From Trichoplax sp. H2 (lineage: Eukaryota; Placozoa; Uniplacotomia; Trichoplacea): a DNA stretch of 64,000 bases. Every line of letters begins with the position of its first letter. Positions within the stretch are counted from its first letter, which is position 1. Both the position numbers and the translations under genes were made by a program. The DNA lies in assembly GCA_003344405.1 (NCBI GenBank), contig NOWV01000225.1, positions 45,997-109,996 on the forward strand. The letters are read 5' to 3'. Shown piece by piece: positions 34,489-46,065 of the stretch. The notes under the pieces are model-generated. The model saw nothing but the letters and a program-made list of their open reading frames with translations. It did no database searches and was not told where the DNA came from.

Positions 34489-37400
34489 TTAATTTTTAGC
34501 CGTCATAATGCTCGGGTGAGACGACATCGGGAATAGAAATAGTGATGTTATCATAGATGTTAGCACTAGTAAGCCGAAAAATCCGGACCAACCGAAAACT
34601 TTTATCGCGACGGCCCCATAATAATCAAATAGTACTGCAAAAAGATATCCAAATGCTTCTAATACAGCTATTAGAGTTCCACAATGTCTAAAGGTACAAT
34701 AGAGAACAATAAATATGAATTTTTAGGCATAAAGTATATAGTAAGTTTATGATATGACCGAAACTGAACTAGTATTGCACTGTACAAGATATTGATATAA
34801 AATTTAGATTTCATACAATTAATTTTCAATAAATTTTAAGATCATAATTATGTAATTGTCATTTTTGTACAGGATCGTATATGAGAGCCGATACTCTTGT
34901 ATTCAATAAGGACTATTAAGCATTTCAAAATCTTGCATTATAGTAAGATTTTATTGATTAGAACTAAGCGTTACCTTTGGCCAACATGTACCATCATGAA
35001 GACGCCAGTCGGAAGATGGAAGATTATTGCTAGGGCAAAGCCATACACGAACAGTATAAAAATAATATGAGATGACGTCAAGACAGGCAATAATCCTAAA
35101 TTTGACGCAATATAGTGTTATAATCATGTCAGTGTATTGTGAATAAATATTTGGTTACAACTAAATTTAAAATTAGAAAGCTATGATAAAATAAATAAGA
35201 TCTTAAGGGTCATTAGAACTCAATCATTTCCTATATATTAACAAGCATTGGCAGATAGTAATAAGACAAAAATTTCGATTGCTTTCAAGTCAAAGTCGTT
35301 AAAAAGAATACTTTTGTACTAGATATGACATCGAGATTCATCAGTTGACATTCTATACATAAAGCAATCTACTGTACTGCTTTGCTACATTTACAGTACA
35401 GTATAATAGAAATATGGCATGGCTTGCTTTTGCAGAAATCTAGTTCGCATGCTTTACTTACTCCATATTAATACTAAACATGCCGTGCATATAAACATGC
35501 ACCCATTGAGAAAAATAGTGATATTTTTCCTGCATAGTTTATCATATAAGAAACTGCCAAGCATGACGCCACAAATTGTTCCAATCTGAAAGATAGTTGA
35601 AGCATAGACCGCAAATCCCACTTCCAATTTCATATACAAATGCAGGAAAAGAGGTAAAAAACTTTGAAGTTCCATTAAAATAGTCGTCCCGGCAACATAC
35701 ATGGACATAAGCCAAATTACGCTATAAAAGTGTAACAGGAGTGAATGAAAAAAGTTAAATTACACGCAGTTAGGGTCAATTGTGTAGTAGTAGAATACTG
35801 TAAAGCTTAGAATATGACCTACGTATAATACTGTAGTTAGGACCTCGAAGTCTACTGCACTTAATTCGGTTAACGACTTATTTTAACTGAACATTGCAAA
35901 TAATTACCGATCCTTGGCCATAGTTATTAGATCCCACTCAATTTCATTCTGCGAATCTACGTGTTCATCACCATCATCACCTTGGCTAGCCTTGCTCATC
36001 TATTACATATTATAAATGCAGTTTTAATGAAGCCATAGATAATATAGTAGTAATACAGTAGTAAGTATGATACAATACGTACAGGACATCGCCTCAGTGA
36101 TAATTATAATTGACTATCCTAAATTCAGCCAAGCAAACACACGATACGTAATACAGTTAAGTAGCTATGAAGGGGAATGACTTTGCCCTTTATGTGCTTT
36201 GTGCTTGTTTGCTAGATCGATTTCGATAACATAATCTAAATATACTGCTCCATATACTGCTAATAATTTTACAAGTTTATTACCTTGGTAGGATCTGGTA
36301 GTCCTAGCTGCTTAGGCGATCTCTTAACGAGGAGCAATGCCGAAGCGAATACCAGGATTAGAATCAGGCCCATTATAAAATCGATCTTTCTCCAATAAGT
36401 ATGACGTCGTAATAATTCCGCAACAAGGAGACTGCTAACTAAACAACCGATCCGTACAGAAAAAGCTATCATACCATTTAGTTCACCATAGCGTTCAGGA
36501 GAAAACCATGTAGCCATCGTTTTAGCTACGGACGGCCAATTTGAAGAGATGAATAATTTATTTATGCACCAGCAGAATGTTAGAGTGGTAACGCTATTGC
36601 TTAATCCTATAAATATTGTAAATGCACTACTAATTCCAAGGGACAAGAGGAATACAAATCTGCCACTCAGTTTATCAACACTATATCCTGCAAGGCATTT
36701 GCCCAAGAAGTAAAAAAAATTTCCTGGAAGAAATTGCAAAATTGAATCGATTTTAATTCAATTTGTTAGATTCTTTTTGATGTATTAATTTAGGATTGTA
36801 TGGATTACTAAATTATATATATTCTCCAAAAAATGAATTTACGAATTCATGACTGTAGTAGCTACGTGTACAGGAACGTAACAACGGCAAGTTTATAACT
36901 GTTTCTGGTATAGCAAATTGTGATTATCGGATTACAACTGCAAGCGTACGTATGTTGTAGGCTAAGCAGGGGAATAAGGTGTAAAAACGTACACGTATTG
37001 TGGACGCAATGGGTGCTACAGTACTCCATTTTGGTAATTTAGTATTTTTTTAAAGTAATTATAGCTAGCGTGGGTCCTGTGGAAATTTCTCGGTTTCTTT
37101 CATAGGGTTTGTAAAGAAGAATTATAATAAGATAATCGTAAAAAATGTATATAAAATCTATATCAACAACCATCGATTAACGCTATTTTGAGCGTCTTGC
37201 AGACGATAGCATCATAAATTTATACAGTTTCTCTAATGATCCATTGAAAATTTTGTAACGATAACAGTCAACAGAATTAAAGAACTTTAGGGAAATGCTG
37301 AACAGTGAGTGCTGCATTGTAGTCAATCATTGAGTGAAGGATTCAATGAACACAGCACAAATGCCATCTAAATGTTTAATTTAATGTAACAATGAAACAA

Positions 37401-38533
37401 GATGAAAGAAGATTTTATGGTATAGTATACGTAATTATATTAGTACTGTAATTCGGAAAGTAGAGCGGGCAAGTTGATGGATTCTGATCAAAGTGGGCGA
37501 TAATTAAGACGTACATCTTCGTATATTCAACAACACTTCATCAAGTAATATACATTATAATATTTTGGTATGCTCATAGCATTATATTATACGAGATTAC
37601 ATAGAACACGGTCACATAGAATATGGACTTAGGTTTGTTTGATGATTAATTATTTGAATTATGCATATATAATTGCACATATTTAATCAGAGTAGAAAGA
37701 TCTATTAATAAAATCGAAATGGAATACCTATTTGCGGTTCAAAGAGCTGAAAAAATATTATGAAACTGCTTTACTGTATGGGTCGATACCTCTGATCTGC
37801 AGTATTTTTCAACTTTAGAAAGCATACAATTTCAAAGTATGCAACTGTAATCGTACAGAGGTATTTTATTTGAGCATCGTATAACAATATACAGTACTCA
37901 GGATTAGATTCAATTCGAGTAATTAATTAATCTTATGTTGAATAGGAGGTAGAAGCTTAGGGCTGTCAATAACAAGTTGATTTTTGGAATGAAGTGAAAA
38001 TTGATTTATATATATGCTTTATGTTATTCCATGATCAACATACGGACATGTTTATTTTAGCATCTACAGTACGACAATGATCGGTACTGCAAACAGGGAA
38101 CAAGTTGATTATAAATATAATTATTACAGGAGGCCAAGATTAACTACTTCCATGTCTGATTGTCTGTATGCTTAAGACTAATATACAGTATGATTGGCAA
38201 TTCTATTTTGAAAACTTGAATTGATTTTACAGTACTTTAACTAGATTAATTTGGAAGGCAATATATGCAAGTTTGAATACGAAAGAGGTAAATATGAAGA
38301 AAGAAATGATCTCAATGGCCTGTTTGTATCCTGTACTTACCCCATGCTAATAGTGTACCAATTCCAACTTGATTCAATTTGGAAGCGACAAATGTTGGAT
38401 CTTCTGCAACAGCAGGGAGTAGACTCTCTATACCTTGTCGTGCTGATTGAATCGTTACTATTCCTGAAATCAAACCATACCATACTTGGCGCTGATAGAA
38501 TTTCAATTTCTGAACATTATTATCAGACTCCAT
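34489..38533 (-). CDS. major facilitator superfamily transporter, gene A (OPA/SLC37-like)
   Basis: Six exons: 38341-38533, 36284-36723, 35908-35999, 35462-35721, 34975-35095 and 34489-34687, total 1,305 nt or 434 residues. N-terminal helices carry WYGLISGIVTIQSARQGIES and LLAWGNFFYFLGKCLAGYSV, then DKLSGR (the MFS loop 2-3 DxxxGR signature). After it come NWPSVAKTMATWFSPERYGE and SPKQLGLPDP before a charged central loop on its own 92-nt exon. The second half has QSFLPLFL, YDKL.RK (loop 8-9) and a C-terminal FDYYGA. The WP-x-VAK..WF segment recalls the organophosphate:phosphate antiporter (SLC37) branch, but substrate and direction are unknown. Intron 1 is 1.6 kb. It is transcribed away from its paralogue at 40019-45157, with matching exon lengths. 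Confidence 0.88.
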
Positions 38534-40018
38534 AAGATGACCGTGGCATCTGTACTTTTACAAAGGATTTTTTTTCAATGAATTCAATAATTTCAATTGA
38601 CGAAGAGTACTGGTACACTGCTATTGAGCTTGCTCCATTTTATCCCTTCTGCATTCTCGACAGTACTCTCTATCCTGCAGGATTACAAACTATAACTACA
38701 AATTGGATTACAAGTCAAGAATTGAATACTTAGAGTGAAATTAGCAAATGGAACATAGTGGCGAAAATCTATTTGTCCACTTCGTCGACGCCATTGAACC
38801 TCCTTGCTTTCCTTTCCTCTAAGAAATGACTAGAAGCGATTGACGTAAGTCACAGCCAACCGTTGTGACTGCGTATTGGGTACGTGGTACTACGGTACGT
38901 CCATCCCGGGTACGTACACCCCTGGTACGTACGTACAGTACTGTACACACCGTACCGGAAAAGGTATTTTGAGTACTGTGTCGCACGCCGGTGAAGTACA
39001 GAAACGTCAACATCATTAGCGGTCATCACTACTCAGTACCAATTCACTAGTCACTGAGTAGAGCTAGTAGCAGCCAATCATGGACTACTACTGTACACTG
39101 TACAATGAGTTGGACATCTGTAGTCCGTGAGCTAATATTATTTATTAATTAATTAAAAGGTTATACGGCATGACTCGAAACCTGAGTTGACAGACGCGAC
39201 AGACGTGCAAATGACTTCTTGTCTCGGCATTGTGTCAAACATGATGTGACAATTTACAGTCAATAGTATTGTAGTAAGCTGAAGGCGCATACTGTACAAA
39301 TGTTAGTACTGCCCATACAGTACTGTACACTGTACTGTACAGTAAATTACGTTGGCTACCCTGGTGTGGTCTACTGACAGATGCGACAGACGTGCAAATG
39401 ACTTCGTGTCTCGACATTGTGTCAAACATTGATGTGACGATTTACAGTAAATAGTACTGTAGTAAGCTGAAGACGCATACTGTACAGTGTACAGGTGCAC
39501 ATAGTTTCATTCATCTCTCTCGATTGCACTAGACTCACTGAACAATGCAGATCAAGGGTCTCTACACGTGGACACCACACACAAAATGGGGGAAATAGCG
39601 GGCCCTACTGCACACCGAGTATCAAACAGACTGAAGCTATACTGAAATAATGATACTTTGCGTTTTCTACCAAAGTCTGCCACTGTGGCACAGAGGCTGC
39701 TGCCATCCATATTCAATTATTCATTATTAACTAATTATTATGAATTCATTCTATGTATGTTTATACATTAATTTATACAGTATATCCTATTATCATAATA
39801 GGATGGTTATAGCATAGACAATCATACGGTATAATAATACACTGTATGTCTGATCAATGCTCAAGGGCACGTCAGCAACTTCGTCTTCATTCAGCCTTGT
39901 ATGACTGTGGCAGCGTCAGATGCACAACAGATTGAAGTCAATCAAGTTATCGCCGCCACAGTCAGTGTCATTTATTTTCTATTTTTATACTGTAGTAGTA
40001 TTTGCCAAAGAAATCAAA
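38534..40018. promoter_or_regulatory. shared divergent promoter region of the two MFS genes
   Basis: 1,485 bp separate the two start codons of the head-to-head MFS paralogues. It contains TACWG tracts (about 38930-38950 and 39315-39345) and two copies of a roughly 115-bp direct repeat. No TATA box is clear next to either ATG. Coding frames predicted inside are repeat artefacts. Confidence 0.5.
39189..39490. repeat. direct repeat, two copies of about 115 bp, with TACWG tracts
   Basis: Copy 1 (39189-39303) and copy 2 (39376-39490) both begin GACAGA.GCGACAGACGTGCA and continue through TGTCAAACAT.GATGTGAC to AAGCTGAA..CGCATACTGTACA. About 90 percent or more of positions agree by eye. The spacer holds a TACWG palindrome tract at 39315-39345. 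Confidence 0.85.
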
Positions 40019-43000
40019 ATGGCGCCACAAACCGTCGAACCCTCGCTGCAATTCCATCAACGTTTATTAACGATCGGTCTAATAACCGGTGTCTTAGGAG
40101 TCAATCAAGGGCGTCTAGCAGTCGAGAATTCATTGGCAGCAATTTTAGAGGACAAAAACCTAGAGCTAGATCAAATAAGTATTGGCAAATTATTAGCTTG
40201 GGGTAAGTCAATGAGCAAATAAAATTCACTGATTGACTGACTGTTCAATTTGGACCCAGTACTTTTTCTCATCTTCTTCTACTTGCATTACGCTTGCTTT
40301 TACTGAAGATGAAATTTCTATTTCCAACTGATTGAATCTACAACAGGATAGAGTACAATGGCAGCACAGTAGGTTTCATGCTACTCTGTCTGTCAAATTG
40401 AATGACTTGATGACTACATTAGCGTAGTAACGAAAGAGTGGAACCCTGCAATATACTCGTAGTCTACTTATTGTACTCAGCAGTAATGACTTGACATATT
40501 ACACTCCGGATTCGTTCACTCTTTCACTGTATCAAAGTAATCAGCAAATATCCTGGAAATCAAGAATAATCCATGAATGATATGAATGTGTAATTTATTG
40601 AAAGAATTGCCTGTTTGGCCATTTCTCAAACTGTAGTCTAGGGATATCATACACTTAAGTGAAGCTAACTCGGTCAGTAGACTCTACTATCAATAGTCTT
40701 ACTACTCATATCAGTTGGCAAATATTTGCCAATCTTCTATTTTTCTTGGAGGTTTGCTTAAAATGTCGCGGCATGCTTGCAAATGGAAAGATCAATTGAT
40801 CGACAAATCACAATTATCATCCATTGCAGCCTTGAAGCTTGAACACTTATCCTTTTATCTTGCCCCCATTACTTAATTATTAGATCTATTGAGCAGTTAA
40901 TAGACGAAGTTCATACTGTACATACAGTAGTTACCAATGCCTGGAAGGTCAGAGTTATTTATAAACCTGCGGGTTTCCAAGCATTGGTGTTGTTACAGCG
41001 CTGAAACTTGAACAGCTTTCCTATGACGGTCGGATTGCTTATAATTTATTACATCTATTCAGCAGTTGATACGAATTTATTTCACTTTTATTATTAGTAT
41101 CAAGTCGTAGGAATTCATTTATGATCTCTGTACTTCTTTTATATGTGCAATTATAATTTCCGTTGAGGATGTTAAATGAGATTACAAGTTCGCATAGTAG
41201 TTAATGGCCCAGAGGGTAATACAAGTTGACAGTTTATATAGAAATGCTGTTAGAGGCGATTATCACCATACTGTAGCTGTTGTATAATACAGTACTGTAC
41301 AGTACGTTTGAAATTGAGTCAACTAATAACTATCAATAACGAAACTGCAACCATGACAGCATTTCTTATTGTTAGTAGTAATCCACCAACATCTAAAATC
41401 GAAATCGATCATAAACAGCCTAAGCATTTTCTACTTGTACGTTAATACAGATGCGGGTTCGCTAAAATTTCCACGTTGCTGAAGTACAGTAGGATACCTT
41501 GATCTTGGAGCGTTCTTGCGGCAATTTTAACGAGTTCAAATGAGACCTGGGCAATTAATGCCGTACTGTTAACTGCTTTACATTAACCTATACAATAAAT
41601 ACTAAATACGTAATGATTAGGATTAACGATATACGATTTCAATATGCGTAATTGGAATACGAATAAGGGTAGTCATGTTTACTGTACAACTTGCTGATCT
41701 AAAAAAAACACTAGCGCTTGAAGAAATCCTAGCATAACCCAATACAATTCTCCTGTGGATGCATGGATATACCGGCAGGTATGTATGCAGCAGCATCTAC
41801 CTATCCGAAAAGCGTCCATCAATGCTTTATATATTTTACAATACCCTTTACAATGACTGTATCTAGAATTCATCTATAATACTAAAATACACTTATGTTA
41901 TGGCATTATACTCGTATGGGGTACGATTAATACTTGTGGTAAAACTATCTTCCTGTTCCACTTTCACTAAGTACTTTACAGCTGCGAACATTACCTTTTT
42001 TGCGTGTACAACAGAAAGAACAACCAATGAAATTTGTAGACTGTAGTGGTGAGGTTACATAGTCTTACATTAATTATTTCATACGCTATACGAGTATAGG
42101 CCATGTTGTAACTACTATACTCTACAATGCTAGAATACGGGTTAGTTATTACTAGATTGTATTCTTTAATTGTGTAATATCTATTCTTTTTCTATTGGAA
42201 ATTATAATCGCCTAGTGAAGTAAGGAAGGTACCAATGAATGAGATTGCATAATTATACTGTAACTATATATAGTTTACTCGAATATACGTTTCGAGGGGT
42301 TTTTATTCTATTAATGACAATTAGACACTACAGTATACATTATTTATCAGATATTATATTCGCCTGTGCAGTAAGGAAGGTAGCAATGAATGAGATTGCG
42401 TAATCATACAGTAGCTATAACTCACTCGAATATACAATTTTGGGCGTTTTTATTTCATTAATAACAATTAGACACTACGGTATACATCAAGATAGTGCTT
42501 ATATTTATCATTCCATTCCATTTGATAGATACTAATGCCAATGGAATATGCTTACGAGTATATATTAATGGAATAATTGATATTGTACAGAATAGACCTT
42601 TAAATGCGGTAGACTATGTGTATAATTACACTTACTTTATAAGTACAGTAGTCAATGCTGTATGATACAGAATTCGCATTAAATCATGTAATCATGGCAC
42701 CCAACTAAGTGTGTTACTTCAATGATACCGTACTATACCTACTATGTAAAAATGTAAAATAAATCAGTAACATCAACTAATTACGAAATACCATGGTCAA
42801 TCTTACTGATTTATGAATTACTCTGTAAAATTTCATTAACTAAAAACTAGTATGAAATCAGTACCCTTATAATTTTGAGTGCATTAATGTAGGTGAGCTA
42901 CAACTCATTTGTAAATCAAACTAAATTCATACTGATCTGATACATCATCCTCTTAAAAATATTTTTGTTAGTATATTTAGGACTACTAGTTAGTATAATA

Positions 43001-45157
43001 AGAAAAAAAATACAACCTCTTAAGATGTGACTGTTCCGATATGTTGATAAAGCAGTGCATTATCCTAATGTTATATCCAATTTATATACGGCATGATCGC
43101 AAGATTAAGCATCTTATGAAATCGCAATATGGAACGAATTATATTACTTATACGAGTATTTATACAAAAATCATTATAAACACTTCGATTTAAACCATCC
43201 GTACGTAGTCTATGGCAGTATAACAAAGTTATGGGTTTACTGTAGTATACCTGCTTGAGCGACATTAAGCTATTAAATTACTACCGTATATTTTTACTTT
43301 TACGCTTAATATACTATTATTTAATTAAGTTTTGATCTCTGATTTAATATAGGAGCATTCTTAACCTTAATAATTTACTTTTCATTGTGTAGGAAATTTT
43401 TTTTATTTCCTTGGTAAAACTCTTTCTGGCATTGCAACAGATAAACTTGGCGGAAGGGCTATATTTGTTTCATCAATATTATTTTCTGGCATATTTTGTA
43501 TTTTCCTTAGCGCAGCAAATACGTTTACCTTATTAACATTTTGTTGGTGTATCTGTAAATTATTTGTATCGTCCAACTGGCCGTCAATGACCAAAGTAAC
43601 CAGTTTGTGGTTTTCTTCTAAATTCTATGGCGAAATTACTGGAATAATTTCGACGAGTTCCCGCATTGGTCATTTGCTAAGTTGCTTTGTTACAGCTGAA
43701 TTACTTAGAAATGGTTTTTACTGGAGAACGATCATCATGTTAATTGCTTTACTACAGCTATTAACTGGAGTATTTAATTATTTTGCCATCAAAGAATCAC
43801 CAATGAGCGTTGGATTGCCGAATTTAAATGAAGTAGGTGGAATCTAGTATCGAAACTTATATATGATTCATTGTCTATCACTTCAAACAGATATATCACT
43901 TTAAATGTGCATAAATTTAAATTGATCGCTCTAGCTATTTTTAATAGCTCCTTCTAAACGCATGCACTATTTTATGTACATGATGTAATTGAGAGATAGA
44001 GAAAAAGTATCTGGCATGTATTTAAATAATTATATTTTGATCTCATTATTCTAATCAGATAGAATTAAAGGAATCAGCATGTTTGCCAAGAGAAAATCCT
44101 CTCGATAAATTGAACTGGTCATCGGCGGTAATGCATATGCTTCGGGATAGGTAATACTATTAATACATTAACCTATTATAGCGTTACTTAAGGAATGCCA
44201 TTCCTTGCACGATTATGGCTTCAAGTGTATTAAATTATATTTCATTATGCATTTTTCAATAGCTATCGATACTTAACGGTGCTTATATTTTATTTATCAG
44301 ATGTAAATTTCTGAGCTGTTCTTATTATGTCACTTGATTAACTAGGACCGTATGGTTAATGCTCCTTTTTGTCGGCGGCACTACTGTTCTTATGGAAGTG
44401 CAAAGTTTTCTACCCTTATTTCTACGTCAATACTTAAAATTGGATATGGGTAGCGCTGTGTATGCTTCATGTTCCTTTCAAATTGGTAGCATTGGCGGAG
44501 TTATTTTTGGTGGTTATTTGTACGATAAATTGGCAGCGAAGAAATTAACTATGTTTTTAAACTTGTGCATGATTGTATGCACTGGATGTTACATTTTCTA
44601 TTGGAGTAAGAAAAATTACATTAGTGTTCTTATTTATTATCTCTTTGATAAAATCTTTATAGAGATCAATTATACAACGTTATACGTTGGTAATATAATT
44701 AAATTTTTGTCTTTCTGTCTTGCATTTATCAAGGAATGTTACCAGTTATGAGTAAAGTTGACGTATTCTATACCCTATTTGTTATTGGATTTTTTCTTTC
44801 AATACCATATTATCTACCAGCAAGTGTCTTCTCTATGGTTTATGGTGGACAAAGGTTTGATGCTAATTATTACATTTAACTCAAACTACTCAGAAATTCG
44901 ACAATATTTCGTATAATGAAATGAAAGCTGTTAACTGATGATATCTAATTTTGTCTAGATTTAGTGGAACCCTTGCAGCTTTACTAGAAAGTCTTGGATT
45001 TTTATTAACAATGACATTTGATTATTATGCTGCTGTCGTTGTGAAAGAACACGGTTGGTCAACTTTCTTTGGCATTTTAGCAGTTGCCTCCATGGGAACT
45101 ACGGCAATTTTCTTTTTAGTATCTTCGCATCCTACCTTAATCACAAGGAGGCATTAA
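40019..45157 (+). CDS. major facilitator superfamily transporter, gene B (paralogue of gene A)
   Basis: Six exons: 40019-40202, 43393-43832, 44059-44150, 44346-44605, 44734-44854 and 44959-45157, total 1,296 nt or 431 residues. Exons 2-6 are 440, 92, 260, 121 and 199 nt, identical in length to those of gene A, with the same phases. Motifs correspond: LLAWGNFFYFLGKTLSGIAT, DKLGGR, CKLFVSSNWPSMTK, LWFSSKFYGE, ESPMSVGLPN, QSFLPLFLRQYLKLD, YDKLAAKK and MTFDYYAAVVVKEHGW. An upstream in-frame ATG at about 39923 would add 32 residues, but the ATG at 40019 matches gene A better. Intron 1 is 3.2 kb and repeat-bearing. Substrate unknown. Confidence 0.88.
40715..40732. repeat. perfect 18-bp palindrome
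   Basis: TTGGCAAATATTTGCCAA reads the same on both strands, with no loop. The TTGGCA-N6-TGCCAA layout resembles an NFI-type half-site pair, but the spacing and function are unproven. It lies in intron 1 of MFS gene B. Confidence 0.6.
42208..42486. repeat. tandem duplication in intron 1 of MFS gene B
   Basis: Two copies of about 130 bp at about 42208-42338 and 42358-42486. Shared sequence includes AGTAAGGAAGGTA.CAATGAAT, GAGATTGC.TAAT.ATAC, CTCGAATATAC and CAATTAGACACTAC.GTATACAT. Identity is high, so this is a fairly recent local duplication. Confidence 0.8.
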
Positions 45158-46065
45158 AGTAGTAGAAATGAGCAAGTTAAAAGTGCGGTCTATCAGTAAA
45201 TTTGATATATACCCGTGAATGCTTTACTACGATCATTTCATGATTGAACGGAGTACAATTAACGAATGCTGCGTGATTTTTATCCGTGCTGAAAAATATA
45301 TTTATTGGTTATATTTTTGACGAGCTGACTTAGTGCAATCCTATTCTATAGAATCGTACGCTTACATTTACATATTATTACAATGAATACATTGTACTAG
45401 AAGTCAGTTAATCAATGATACGGTGTACTACCTTGAGAATATTTTTCAAAGGATAATTTTATTTTGCAATTCGATTCAAATTTTATAATGAATCGATAAT
45501 TTTATTGCACAAATCTGGAATAATATACAATATCTATATCAGAATTATTTAATTATATACATTGTAAACGTGTGTTTATTGCTTTGTCACCTGTTATAAT
45601 ACGTTGGTGGAACTAAATTATGTAGATATGCGAGTATACATGCAAATTTTCCGATAAAAGTGTGTTTATACAATACCATACTAGTATAAAAGAGGTATTA
45701 TACTAGTCTCTTGGATGATTATTAACAATTATACATGTATAATGAACGTGAAAACAAATCTTATTAAACGACACAGTTTGAATTGTAATGTGTGGTTTCT
45801 TTCTGGAAGAGAATCAAATATTATATTAGGAAGCGAGCTAAATCGAACATTTGCTGAATTTACTAAATACGAAAATATTTTTGTAAGATACAGATAAGAA
45901 ACCAGTCTTGCACCGATCGGCCCAATCATCCATCTCTTTCACTATTATTTAGTATCAGTAGTATACGGCAATAAATATTTTATGTGACGTGACAGTTTTA
46001 CTGAACAAGAATCCTACCCATTTATGGGTATATTACATAAAAGAAAAATGGCAAAGAGATACAAG
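45158..46065. other. intergenic, convergent ends of MFS gene B and AGGF1
   Basis: No supported gene. A 60-codon frame at 45715-45897 has an antisense twin and no family resemblance. Confidence 0.5.
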
